The position numbers and the translations under genes are program-made. Under the pieces are notes generated by a model. The model searched no databases, had not been told where the DNA came from, and saw only the letters and a list, made by a program, of their open reading frames with translations. A stretch of DNA of 28,150 nucleotides from Flavobacteriales bacterium (lineage in GTDB: Bacteria > Bacteroidota > Bacteroidia > Flavobacteriales_F > PHOS-HE28), in NCBI GenBank assembly GCA_016703005.1, contig JADJCX010000030.1, positions 1 to 28,150 of the forward strand, read 5' to 3'. How positions within the stretch are numbered: position 1 is the stretch's first letter; the number at the start of each line of letters is the position of its first letter. This document shows positions 9,696-20,187 of this stretch, one piece after another.

Positions 9696-11514
9696 TTCAG
9701 TTCTTCCTTACGCACAAGACTCGTGACTCGCAAGCTGTCGATCCAAACCGCCGGGCCACCACGGTTCCAACCGTACAGCCGGAATTTGTCCCACGGCCGG
9801 CGAGGTTCGGGAGTGAGGTAAAGGAACCCCACGGTGTTCCATTGGCCCGGTTTCAGGTCACTGTGCGAACTGAGTTCCTCGGCTACATATCCGTAATTGC
9901 CATTGTGATCGAAGGTGGCCACCAACACCGAGTTGCACTTGACGAACGGGCTATCGCACCAAACTTGGGCGCTCACCTTCAACCAAGCATGGTCGCTCGG
10001 TGTAAGTGTTTCGAAGGGGTTCTCCATCGCCGGTGTGAAAGGGGTTCGGTCGTTGATGAAAGGCAGGGCGGCCATCCGGAGCAGTACGTTCGGTTGACAG
10101 GTCGATCGCACCGACATCGGTCTTGTACACCGCATACCGCTCCGGGTCGCGGAAGGCTGCTCTATCATCCGTGCTTCTGTCGATCGATAGCAAGCGCTTC
10201 TTGGCGCGGTCCTGATGCGTATCGAAGAAGACGGCCTTGTAGTGCGCGCACGTTCCGCGCGAATGATCCCATATACCCCATCTGGACTGATGCGATTGAT
10301 GCACGCTGAGCGCGACCAGCAGCGTAGATAATGCTACGAATGGCGCTCCGATCATTGCCCGTTGTTGCATCAACCATTCCATGCCGGCAGCAAGTGCAAA
10401 CGTTACCACGGGATACGCTTGAATCATACCCCGCTGCCCGAAGGAGCCTGGGTACCATCAAGCCGTCCAAGAGGAAACCACGTAGAGTTCGATACAGAAG
10501 AACCACAACAGCGCAATGGCGATCGCCGATGTCGGCGCCACAGTGGTATGAAGCCGAGCAACGCGAGCGCGATAAGCGGAGAGTACAGCAACCAGCCCTT
10601 CCGGAAGCTGAACAGGAAATTGTGAATGTGCGGATAGAAAATGTCCAAGCCCTCTCCCGGGTTCTGGTAGCTGTCCCAGAAGAACGAACCCGCGTACACC
10701 TTCCAATAGATGAAAAGCGGACTTACCGCGATCAGCGCCGCGAACGCCCCCCCGAACAACTGTGATCGATACTGCGACATCACAGCGCGGAACTTCCCCA
10801 GCAGACGTGATCCCGCAATGGCCACAACAACGGGATCAATGCAACGATAGCGTCGGTGGGACGCACCAGCGCAATGAAGCCGAGCACAGCGCCCAGTGCG
10901 ATCGCTGTGCGCATGCGCGGATCCTTGTGCCACTTCATGTTCAGCCACAACAACAAGCTCAGCAGAGCGAACGAATACCCGTGCGTCATCATCGGATTCG
11001 TTTCGAAGTACACCAATAGGTTGGTGCCCAAGAGGGTGAGCAACAGCGCGGCTAGGGCGATGGTCGGTCCGAACAGTTCGTCCAAGACTTTCCGCAATAC
11101 CCACAAGCCAAAGACGATCACCAACACATAGGTGATGAGCGCTGAATACTGATAGGGCGTTGAGAACCCATCGGCTGGAGATCCCAACGGCTCGGCAAGA
11201 GCATGGGCGATCAGGAAGCCGGGCAGATGGATGAAGGCGAGACCCGGAGTATATCGGATCACGGTATTCCCCGTAGGCGCTTTGTGCGCTTGATAAAACG
11301 TGCCCGAAGGATCATAGGTCTTGAAGATGCCTTCTATGATCGTCGGGTCCTGCATGCCCAGATCATTGTGTACGATGGTGAGCGGTAGGTAGAGCCAATA
11401 CCCGAACCCGTCCCAGCCAAGTGCATTGTCAGGGCGTTGCACCACCACCCGTTGCGTAAGGAACAGGCCGAACAACAGCACCGCGATGCGCCCGATCAAT
11501 CGTCTATTCCTCAT
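9692..11514 (-). CDS. GT-C-like membrane protein with C-terminal beta-sandwich
   Basis: Start MRNRRLIGRIAVLL at 11514. After one helix comes GWDGFGYWLYLP (D35) in the first outer loop, then many transmembrane helices, including the NPMMTHGYSFALLSLLLW and VRPTDAIVAL segments. These and D-x-x-GY-x-x-YLP also occur in the protein at 16690-18029 (DAAGYYIYLP, SHVYSF, IRPVDAIAAL), so the two are paralogs. The frame changes near 10780, 10550, 10440 and 10100. The last 120 residues (to TGA 9694-9692) are soluble: LKVSAQVWCDSP, LKPGQWNTVGF, KFRLYGWNRGGPAVWIDSL. That is a jelly-roll, carbohydrate-binding-like module which should lie outside the inner membrane. The gene overlaps the GH5-like gene and follows the 11560 gene by 45 bases. 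It is a probable sugar transferase of unknown donor; the family call rests on topology and short motifs. Confidence 0.8.
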
Positions 11515-11559
11515 GCCCGTGGTGACATCAGTGTGCGTTCGGGCGAACAGACCACCACA

Positions 11560-13457
11560 TCATTCCTGCTCCCATTTGTTGCGCGTGAGCGTAAATGCGC
11601 GCAGCGCCAGCGGGTGCTGTTGCCTGTTCCAGATGTACAGTTTGTTGCTGACGCCCGGCGCTCTCGGAGGCACGCGGGCGACAAGTGAGAACGACGCCTC
11701 TTTGATGCTGATCGGTGGTAGCGCAATTGCACATGGCCCTCGTATTCCGCGAAGACCAAGAAGAGGGAAAGGGAATCGCGCGGGGCTGCATCGAGCGTGC
11801 CCTGCACAACGATCTCATTGAACAGCTTGGTATCCCCAAGCCTCGGCAATCCTTCCAAGGTGAACGGGAACTCGTCGGTGGTGAAACACAGCGCTGCCGG
11901 GCTTCCCGCCGGGCAAGGGACTGTATCGTAGCGCGACATAAGTGGGGACTTATGCTGTGCAAGTGTGTATAGCGTGTCGCTCGAAACCATACGCTGCCCC
12001 GGTAATCGGCGGAAGATGTACACCTCCATGGGATGACCACCGAGCATGTCCACGTTCTCGCGCGGGGCCATCAATTCCAGCAAGCGCAGGCCCCTGTCGT
12101 TCATTACCCGCTCCAGTGGAAGTCCGCCTTCGTTGGGCGCGAAATGCGCATCCCACACCAATAGGTCGCCGGCACCGAGACCGAGGCCCTCCTGCGACTT
12201 GTCCACCGCCCAGATCATGCGGGTGCGTTCCGTATCGAACGGATCACGCCCCGCTGCATAGGTGATCATGGGGTCTTGGCACACGATGCTCTGCCCCAGG
12301 GTATCCAACTCTTGCACCCGGACCCCTGCCCGCAGCAAGAGTTCCTGATCGACACTTCGCGCCACTGGCATCGGAACATGTTCAATGAGCGAGAAGAGGC
12401 CGAAAGTGCCGAGGGCAACGCCCGCGATCCAGAGCACGGAGTGCTGCCGTCGAGCATCACGCACACCAGCATTCAGGGCTTCCGTGGTCTTCGTCAACGT
12501 GTGCAACACGAACAGCGCGACCAAAGGAATACCGGTGCCCAGCACACGCAGCAACCCGAGCGAACCATTTCCACCCTTCCACCATGCGTAGGAATGAACG
12601 AGCAGAATGCCGAGGGCGGGGATCAGTGTGAGGAGCGCGATACCCATCATGGCCTTGCGTTGGCCCTTCAGCTTCCACAGAACGAATGGCCATACGCAGA
12701 CACAGCATAGCAGAAGGACGATCAAAGGCGTTCCCAGAACTTCATCCATGTGACGGATGAAATGATCCGCTGCGCCGGTGCCATAGGTGCTGTTACCAGC
12801 GTATGGGTCGTGGGTGAAGAAGTGGAGCGGATCGCCGAACGCAACAAAGGCAAGCACAGCGTACACACCACTACCGAGCAACAACCATGGCAGCGTGCGC
12901 CATGCCCGATGCCACGCCGCATACACCAACACGCACGGTAGAAATGCGATCCACTCCGGTCGCATGAGCGGCATGAACGAGGCGAGGATCAACGCGTGCT
13001 TGAAGCGTTGCTTCAACAGCAGCCACACCACACCGATGGCAGCAGCGCCGAAGAGGACCTCCGTCATGCCGCTCATGACGTTGTGGAAATACACTGGCGC
13101 CAAGAGCAGCAGCAGCGGTGCCAGCCAACGCGCGGCATTCGTGCGCACTATGGCGCCGATGCCCACGGCCGTGGTTGCTGCCAACAACACGTTCATCAGC
13201 ACAAGGCCACATGCATCGAGCAGCGCGAACGGCGAAGCCAGCAGCGTGAACACCGGTTTCGCCCACAGGTCCAGAAGCAACCCGGGGTGCGACCAACACC
13301 AGCGAGCATATTGATAGTGTAATATCCCATCACCAGCATCAGGGATCCCTGGCGAGAGCAAGCGCACGATCAACGGCACCGCAGCCAACGCGAACGCGAA
13401 GACGATCGGGCCGGAATCGCGCGCATTCAATGACGTATTGGTATCGCGGTCGGTCAC
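11560..13457 (-). CDS. GT-C-like membrane protein with C-terminal beta-sandwich
   Basis: I chose GTG 13457 (VTDRDTNTSLNARDSG) because upstream codons fall in the heptamer repeat, and the first helix begins about 15 residues on. The first outer loop reads SPGIPDAGDGILHYQYAR (D40, D43), a typical GT-C acidic motif. About ten hydrophobic segments follow, then a soluble region from about 12360. One frame change near 11720 switches to IKEASFSLVARVPP and YIWNRQQHPLALRAFTLTRNKWEQE, ending at TGA 11562-11560. The C-terminal module (GTLDAAPRDSLSLFLVFAEYEG to the end) matches that of the 9692 and 20188 proteins, including Y-x-W-N. Outside that one break the gene is open for about 580 codons. It is second in the GT2-led operon. 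Donor and acceptor are unknown. Confidence 0.82.
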
Positions 13458-13480
13458 TGCAAGCAAAGGAAGGAGAAGTC

Positions 13481-13515
13481 GTGAGTCGTGAGTCGCGAGT
13501 GGCGAGTGGCGAGAA
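13481..13515. repeat. Heptanucleotide tandem repeat, five units
   Basis: On plus the units read GTGAGTC, GTGAGTC, GCGAGTG, GCGAGTG, GCGAGAA, so the consensus is GYGAGTS with a 7-bp period. The tract lies in the 94-base gap between the GT2 stop (13552) and the start of the next gene (13457). Two units of the same sequence occur at 9718-9731 inside the end of another gene. A mononucleotide-style slippage role is not supported; it looks like a low-complexity spacer repeat. Confidence 0.75.
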
Positions 13516-13551
13516 ATGAGCAGCGGGCGCTTGGTGTTGCGCAGAACGACC

Positions 13552-14269
13552 TCAGTCAGCGAGGCCGTATCGCACAATGCACCAGATGGCACGGAAGCCG
13601 TCCTTCCAGCCGATCTTCTTGCCTTCGGCGTAGGTGCGGCCGTAGTAGCTGATGCCCACTTCGTAGATGCGCGCATTCTTCACCCGGGCCAGCTTCGCCG
13701 TGACTTCCGGCTCGAACCCGAACCGCTTCTCGCGGAGCTTCAAGCCCTTGGCAATATCGCTGCGCATGAGCTTGTAGCAGGTTTCCATATCAGTAAGGTT
13801 CAAGTTGGTCAGCATTGCTCAACGACGTGAGGAACTTGTTGCCGATGCTGTGCCAGAAGAACAGGATGCGGTGCGGATGATGACCCATGAACCGCGACCC
13901 GAACACCACATCCGCAAAACCTTCCACCACGGGGCGCAGCAGTTGGTTGTACTCCCGGGGGTCATACTCGAGATCGGCATCCTGCACCATCAGGTACTCG
14001 CCAGTAGCCAACTCGATACCCTTGTGGATGGCGGCTCCCTTGCCCATGTTGCGCGGCTGGTCCACGAGCACGATGCCCATGCCCGGGTTAGCGGCGATGT
14101 AGGTCTGCACAGCGGTTATGGTACCATCCGTGCTACCGTCGTTCACAATGATCACCTCCTTGGCGATGCCATGGTCGAGCACCACGTCGCGTACCTTATC
14201 GAGGATCAAATGGATGGTGCGTTCCTCGTTGCATGCTGGAACAACGATGCTGAGCTTGCGGATGGACAT
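13552..14269 (-). CDS. GT2 family glycosyltransferase, DPM1/polyprenyl-phosphate sugar synthase-like
   Basis: ATG 14269 opens MSIRKLSIVVPACNEE. The GT-A fold motifs are all present: VVPACNEE (9-16), VIIVNDGSTDGT (39-50), QDADLEYDP with D97/D99 as the metal-binding DxD region, and VFGSRFMG (122-129). One frame change near 13815, within LTSLSN / MLTNLNLTDMETCYK, joins the two pieces. The C-terminus has KLREKRFGFEPEVTAKLAR and YEVGISYYGRTYAEGKKI and ends at TGA 13554-13552. Total is about 239 residues with no membrane helices, as for soluble dolichyl-phosphate mannose synthase-like enzymes. These transfer a sugar from a nucleotide donor to a polyprenyl phosphate, the donor that GT-C enzymes use. 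It is first in the minus-strand operon ending in the GH5-like gene, divergent from the 14357 gene by 87 bases. Confidence 0.92.
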
Positions 14270-14356
14270 GTCTCGCCCCGGTCGTTCCGAGGCGTGCGAA
14301 GATCGCCATCGCCCGTCACGCCCGGTGGCGTACTTCGGCCAACTACATTCGGCACA
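14270..14356. promoter_or_regulatory. Divergent intergenic region, GT2 operon / membrane protein
   Basis: These 87 bases separate two divergent starts and by position must carry promoters for both. On plus, TACATTCG at 14344-14351 is one base off the Bacteroidota -7 element TAnnTTTG, but it lies only five bases before the ATG, so it would give an almost leaderless transcript. I see no clear -33 element. The call rests on gene orientation. Confidence 0.3.
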
Positions 14357-16673
14357 ATGGCATTCGTCCACAAGTCCGGTCGACCGCTACGCTGCGGCTT
14401 GTTGGTGGCTGTTGGGCTATCCCTTGCAGGGCTCTGGGTCCACTACGGCGCCGTACTGAAGGCTCCCGGGGATCACCTCTTTTCAGACCACGGTGACGGC
14501 TTGAAGAACTACTTCGGCTTTGCTTGGCACGCCCGATATGACACGACCGCTTCGGTATTCGCGGGCATGAACCATCCCTATGGTGAGCACATCGGCTATC
14601 CCGACGCACAACCGATATTCACGAACACATGGCGCGTTTTGCTCGACGTGATGCCCGAGTGGCACGTGGACTCCGTGGCGGTGGTGAACCTGCTCATGTT
14701 GCTCAGTATTCCGCTGTGCGCGGTGTTTCTGTACCTCACTCCTTGAATTCCGCGTGGCTTGGTGGTATGCGGCCTGTTGCGCCGTGCCCATCGCCTTCAT
14801 TTCCCCCAGATCGAACGCATGTTCTGGGGCACTATGCGCTCGCATACGGCTGGTGGATCCCTGCTGCATGGTGGCTATACCTGCGCAGCGGCAGAAGTGC
14901 GAAGCCCTGGCTCTGGAGCATGGCACTTGGCCTCCTGGTGCTGTGTGGACTTTGGACGCACGTTTATCTCGGCTTCATCTGCGCAGCATTCGTCCTGCTG
15001 GCGGTGCCGCTCGATCATTTCGCGGGCCGGTCCGGATCCCTGAACCGCCTGTGGCCCGCCGCATGCGTCACGGGTGCGTTGTTGTTGTTCGGCGCGATGC
15101 TGCGCCATACCGATATGCATGTGGGCCGTACCGACCATCCCACGGGTTTCTTCAACTATTGCGCGACTTGGGCCGGCTTCCTCACGGCAGGCGATGAATG
15201 GAACGACGCCCCCTTCAAACTACTGTTCAGTACCGGGTACAGCGCGCAGCCCGAAGGAAGGATCTACCCGGGACTTGGCGCGCTGCTGTGGGCGATCATT
15301 GTCGTTCTCCTACTTGCTGTTTCGCTCTTCCGGAGGAGAGCGACTGCATCTCTTCGTCTTCTTCTTCCGGTGAATTCGCGGGCACCGCTCCTCTCCGCAT
15401 TTCTACTGTTGCTCTTCGCGTTCGGGTTTCCTTTCGTACTTGCACCCTTCGAAGATCTGCTGTGGCATACGCCGGTTATCCGGCAATTCCGTGCGCCCTC
15501 GCGCTTTGCATGGGTGATCGTTCCAATGCTCGCTGTCATGTCCGCGCATGCGGCTTGGGTGCTCTGGTCATGGCAGCGGCGCAGTGTGTTGAAATTGCTC
15601 TCGGCCGTTCCATTGGTCACTATTCCCGTTCTGTGCGCGATCGAGGGCTTTGGTTACAATGTGCACGCCGGTGCACGTGTCTTGGGCCAGCCCAACATCT
15701 TCGTACTGGACAACCTGGATCCCACGGAGCGATCGCTCGTGGAGATCATCCAGCGGCAGAATGTCGGTTCGTTACTGGTGCTTCCGTACTGTAACGAAGG
15801 CGCTGAGGAGGTCTTGGTACACTGTGATCCCGGAGCCATCCGGTTAGGGCAATTACTCGCGTACCACACGGGGTTCCTTTAATCAACTCGACGATCACAC
15901 GAACAAGCATTCAGGAGGCAAGGAAGCAGGTCCAAGCCGTCGGACCATCGTGGTACGAGCGCCCGCGTTTGCCTTTTGCGCTCGATGAAACCATTCTTGT
16001 GTTGGTAAAGGGCGAATTGCACAACGCATATGACAGGGCCATCATCGGCCGGGCGAAGAGCGTCCATTCCATCGGCGATGTTTCGTTGCACCTCTTGGCC
16101 CAGAAAGATCTCCTGAAGGACGATCGTGCTGCCGCTATTGCCGATTGGCAAAAAGCGGCGCTCGTCTGTGCGGACAGTACCTCGACCGAACGCTGGTGTC
16201 CGGATGAACCTGTGCTCTTCGATAACTACGACGGCGCACCGGCAACCCATTCCTTGCTCGGCGCTGGCGCGTTGTCCCTTGCTTTATCGGAACGGCCGGT
16301 ATTGGCCACATTCGACGGAAGGCTTCTGGACCCCGGGGTTCACTATGAAGTTTCGTTCTGGTTCTACAACCATGGACCCATGCAAAGCCTTGCGAACGTT
16401 TGCGTAATGAACACCTATTCGAACGGTGAAGTACACTGGGACCACTGCACGGATCCTCGCTTCAGCCGTACGATCAACGGCGACTGGACGTTGGTCGAGC
16501 TTCCCTTCGATATGGAAAATGAGGATGACCTACTGACCCTCTACATCGAGGCTGATCACAAGCACTTGGACAGGTGCCTGGATCGACGAACTGCTGGTAC
16601 GCAGGAGCGATGTCGATCTGTACCGCACTCTCCCGGGGCAAGACAAGCGATCGGCAGTGGTGCAGCGCAATGA
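14357..16673 (+). CDS. GT-C-like membrane protein with C-terminal beta-sandwich
   Basis: ATG 14357 opens MAFVHKSGRPLRCGLL. The first outer loop carries HLFSDHGDGLKNYF (D44, D47), followed by NHPYGEHIGYPD. The related protein at 6129-8189 has GDLGDSRFNNY in the same place. The frame changes near 14740, 15885 and 16565. The longest open piece runs from about 14830 to 15880, with eight or more hydrophobic segments (for example ALGLLVLCGLWTHVYLGF and SAFLLLLFAFGFPFVLAPF). The soluble tail (about 15900-16670) includes LFDNYDG, VHYEVSFWFYNHG, NGDWTLVELPFDME, LTLYIEAD and WIDELLVR, a jelly-roll, carbohydrate-binding-like module. The exact stop is uncertain: 16671-16673 in one frame, or about ten bases later in another, converging on the minus gene that ends at 16690. 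Length is about 770 residues. Confidence 0.8.
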
Positions 16674-16689
16674 GCATCTGATCTTTGCT

Positions 16690-18029
16690 TCAGTAACGAG
16701 GCCCTTCGGGGTTGGCTCCAGCCCCGAAGGCTTCAAGGATATGATTGAAGTAGAGCCCCCACCCCAATGCTCCCCGTTGAAGCAATGGGAGACAGATAGC
16801 ATCACGCGGTAGTTCACGAAGCACACCAACGTAAGAAGGACCATGCTCGCCTTGAATGAGGCGGGCACGCGTTCACGCATCCGCGCGAACAGTGCCCACA
16901 AGCCCACGGCAAGGAAGGGCGTGTATTGCACCATGGGACGCAAGCCGCAGCTGCATCCGAAATGCCAGACGTGCCAAGCCGCACAACTGTATATCACGAG
17001 GAGTGTTGCGGCAAGCCAGAGGGCCATCCATCGGCTGCGATACCAAAGCGACCACAGAGCGAAAGGCACCAAGGCGAACACTGGCGCATTGGGCAGCAAC
17101 CCGTTCATGGGCGCAGCGAGCACCTTGCTCCACTCGGGGTCAGCCCACTGCGTAAAGCCCTCGTTCCCATACGACCATACGACCCATTGCCCATGCACAT
17201 GGTGCCAATACAGGAGTTGTGGAGTGGCGAAGACAATAAGCGCAAGCAGTTGTCGGAGAAGGAGCCCGGGAGTGAGTGGCGCACTCCCGTTCCTGACCCA
17301 AATGAACCCGGCCAAGGCGAGCGCCGCAATGGCGTCCACCGGTCTTATAACGACCATCAACGCATTGGCCGCAACAAAAACCCAGCGCATGAGCGAAGAC
17401 CAACCGCTCGGGGTGGCGCGGGAAGCGGCGCACAGGGCTGCCGAGACGAGAAAGAAGGAATACACATGCGAATACGCTGGTGCCCTGAAGGCATAGAAGA
17501 ACGTGTTCGTGCCGAACGCAATGCAACCAAGAACGGAGATCACCACCACGGGGTCGGCAGGCCATATACGCTGCAGTGCAAGGGCGATACAAAGCAGACC
17601 AAGCGTCCAGTAGAAGATGCCCGCAATAGCGATCACGTTGAAGTGGTCACGGGTTCTTCCGTCCATGCTTTCAAACCCTGTGACCACCTCCGCAACCGCA
17701 TAGAACGGGAGTTCCAATAGGGCTGTCCCGTATGTGTACTTCGTAACGATCTTGTGGCTTGCTGAGTCGATGCTGAAGCCACGGCCCATGACCTCCATCG
17801 CCGTGCTATCGATCGTCGAGCCGTCGAACCCATAGTGGAACAACCCCGGTAGGTAGATGTAGTAACCGGCGGCATCGGACCGAAGGTGTCCGTGGTCCCT
17901 TGGTATCGCTAAGCTGAACCGCAAGGTGAATGCGGTGAAGAAGGCGAAGAAGAGAGCCGCCCCAAAATAGAGTCCCGTTCTTCCGCGCAGCTTACCGGCG
18001 AATTGACTGGCTCTTTGGGCAAGGGTCAT
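16690..18029 (-). CDS. GT-C-like membrane protein, no soluble C-terminal module
   Basis: ATG 18029 (MTLAQRASQFAGKL) overlaps the upstream stop as ATGA, suggesting translational coupling. The protein has about eleven hydrophobic segments. The first outer loop reads RSDAAGYYIYLPGLFHYGFDG (D52), and later AYSHVYSFFLVSAAL and IRPVDAIAALAL match the paralog at 9692-11514. The frame is open from the start to about 16760. There a missing base in a G run after GEHWG shifts it; the corrected end is WGLYFNHILEAFGAGANPEG and TGA at 16692-16690. Total is about 446 residues, shorter than its paralog because it lacks the C-terminal beta-sandwich. Function is inferred as a polyprenyl-linked sugar transferase. 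It is the last gene of the minus-strand block and converges with the 14357 gene. Confidence 0.82.
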
Positions 18030-19455
18030 GTATGCGCGGGGTCCAAGGTTGCTTCCTCCGGGCCAACAACGGGACGCTTGGGCGGCAGGGTCGCTGCCAC
18101 CAAGAACACCGCGACCATCGGCACCAACCACACGACGCGCGATTGCATGCGCGAGTCAACAATGGACAGCGACGAGGTAACGAAGGCATTGAGAAGAAGC
18201 CAGCTCGCTACCCATACCATAAGCGCCCAATGCATGCTGGTCAGGCTTCGGAAGCGGAGCACCGCAACGGCACCGATCGCCAAAAGCGACACGAGCAGCA
18301 CCGCACCCACGAGCCGATTCCAGCCGGACAAGTCAGCCCAGGCGCCGCGCTGCTGCATGGATCCTTCGTAGGCCGCCTTCTCGTGCGGCAATCGCCACCA
18401 CAGATGCGCATGGGGCGACGTCCCTTCGCCGTAGGCATGGAGACCAGCACCTGTTTCCCATTGCAACAGTTGCTGACCTGTTGAGCGTACCATGGACCGG
18501 GCGTAGCGCACAGCGTACTCCGGCCTGCCCAATAGGTCGGAAACCAGCGGCTCCAACACGGAGTCTGCCTGAGCCAAGGAAAGTCCCTCCCCGCGCACGA
18601 AGCCGGTATCGGACCAGAGGAAACCGTTCAATGCATCGGCCGGCAACCGGTCCTTATAGGCACACAGCGGATGTGGTCGTTCGCCACACGTCGCGTTCAA
18701 GTAGTCCGCCATGATGCCGTCCTCGCAAAGTCTTCCGGCAACAAAGGCGTTCGACGCCCTGGACAATCGGAATTGCCCATACGGAACGGCATTGAACAGC
18801 ATGATCATCAGCGCTGCGCCCATCGCCACCGCGTTCACGCTCCACCACTTGCGCCAGAAACGATCGCGGGGGACAACGAACACCCGCCGACCGATCACAT
18901 GCGCTCCGAGCAGAAGGCCTTGCAGGGCCCAGCAGGATCGGGAAATGTGAGTTGTGCGCCGCCAGGAAGAAAAGAGCAACAACCATAATGCAACACGTCG
19001 CGCCTTGCCTTGCACGCTTCCGTTGTACAACAGGAAGACGATGATCATCACCAACGGAGTGAACACATCGGCCATGATCTGCGCCGCATACCACGGGAGA
19101 CTTGTTCCAACGATCAGCACGGCGAGCAGCATCAGGTGCAACTTCAACCAACGAGTGGCTTCCACAACAGTGCTGCGCACCAGCAGCATCAGCAACCAAC
19201 TGGTCACGGCGCCTTGAAAAAGCACGACGGTCCACAACGTGGCCTTCCACGTAATGGCATGGATGATCAGTCCGTAGCCGATCGGCCGATCCTCGATCTG
19301 TGCGAGGGTGAAGGCGTTCATGATGTACGTCCCCGAATCGGAATAGACCAGTGGATAACCATTGATCAGCGCGATCACGGCGATCGCGGTGCCGGTAGGA
19401 GGTAGTACAACGCCCGGCCCCACCAAGTCCCCAGTAGAACGTTCGCCTGCTTCAC
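18026..19455 (-). CDS. GT-C-like membrane protein
   Basis: I place the start at GTG 19455 (VKQANVLLGTWWGRALYYLLP), 15 bases after the scoB stop; one frame change near 19400 joins it to TAIAVIALINGYPLVYSDSGTYIM. The DSGTY loop lies where other GT-C-like proteins here have their acidic motif. Hydrophobic segments follow (LKLHLMLLAVLIVG, ADVFTPLVMIIVFLL, VNAVAMGAALMIMLFNAVPY). The frame changes twice around 18930-18970 within LLLFFLAAHNSHFPILLG. A soluble loop (about 18740-18370) contains NATCGERPHPLCAYKDRLPA with two Cys, possibly a periplasmic disulfide. The last helices end at PPKRPVVGPEEATLDPAHT, TGA 18028-18026. About 476 residues. It is more distant from the other family members here, and its glycosyltransferase nature is the least certain of the eight. 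Confidence 0.76.
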
Positions 19456-19470
19456 TTGGATGGCGGGATC

Positions 19471-20125
19471 TCAGATCACCATCTCCGGTATCTCCCCCTC
19501 CACCACCAATCGGCCCTCGGTCTTTGCCTTGATCTCGTCCACGGAAACGCCGGGGGCTCGCTCCAAAAGCTTGAAGCCTTCGGGCGTAATGTCTGAACAC
19601 CCCGAGGTCGGTCACGACCTTCTTCACGCACTTGACGCCCGTAAGCGGCAGCGTGCACTCCTTCAACAACTTGCTTTCACCCGCCTTGTTGGTGTGCAGC
19701 ATGCATACGATGATGTTCTCCGCGCTCGCCACCAGATCCATGGCACCGCCCATGCCCTTCACCATTTTGCCGGGGATCTTCCAGTTGGCGATATCGCCTT
19801 GGTCCGTGATCTCCATTGCTCCCAGTACCGTGAGCTGCACATGCTGTCCGCGGATCATGGCGAAACTGGTCGCACTATCGAAGATGCTGGCACCATCAAG
19901 CAAGGTCACCGTCTGCTTGCCTGCGTTGATCAGGTCGGCTCCTCCTCGCCTTCGTATGGGAAGGGTCCCATACCCAGGATACCGTTTTCGCTTTGAAACA
20001 CCACGTCGATGCCTTCGGGCACATAGTTGGCCACCAGAGTAGGGATGCCGATGCCGAGGTTCACGTAGTACCCGTGCTGTAGTTCGCGCAATGCGCTTGG
20101 CCATCTGGTTCTTGTCGAGGGGCAT
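19471..20125 (-). CDS. scoB: Succinyl-CoA:3-ketoacid CoA-transferase subunit B
   Basis: The two-subunit enzyme moves CoA between succinyl-CoA and acetoacetate (ketone-body type metabolism, cytoplasm). ATG 20125 opens MPLDKNQMAKRIA. GYYVNLGIGIPTLVANYVPEG and then VVFQSENGILGMGPFPYEGE follow in a shifted frame, with the Glu of SENGILG as the catalytic residue that forms the CoA thioester. DLINAGKQTVTLLDGAS, GQHVQLTVLGAMEIT, NWKIPGKMVKGMGGAMDLV and KCVKKVVTDLGVF are in the third piece. A last frame change near 19585 leads to GEIPEMVI and TGA 19473-19471. About 218 residues, normal. Its partner scoA is not adjacent but lies beyond a membrane protein gene; see findings. The 699-codon open frame running from here through the next gene is an artefact of compensating indels. 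Confidence 0.93.
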
Positions 20126-20134
20126 GTTTGGTGG

Positions 20135-20160
20135 TGTGGAGATGCGAAGATGTGGAGATG
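20135..20160. repeat. Two 10-bp direct repeats before scoB
   Basis: TGTGGAGATG occurs at 20135-20144 and 20151-20160, a 16-bp period with GCGAAG between. The pair lies in the 62-base gap between the stop of the membrane protein gene (20188) and the scoB start (20125), just upstream of scoB. It may be a spacer repeat or a binding site for a regulator; nothing else supports either. Confidence 0.6.
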
Positions 20161-20187
20161 GAGCACGCGGCCGACTTAGTGACGACG

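Noticed and set aside
13805..14356. An N-terminal extension of the plus membrane protein upstream of 14357.
   Set aside because: This stretch is antisense to the GT2 gene, whose motifs are unambiguous; the membrane protein starts well at ATG 14357.
18026..20125. A single 699-codon minus-strand open frame that would fuse a CoA-transferase subunit to a membrane protein.
   Set aside because: The scoB part is in the right frame only in the middle; its true end GEIPEMVI and stop (19473-19471) lie in another frame, followed by a separate start at 19455. The fusion is produced by indels.
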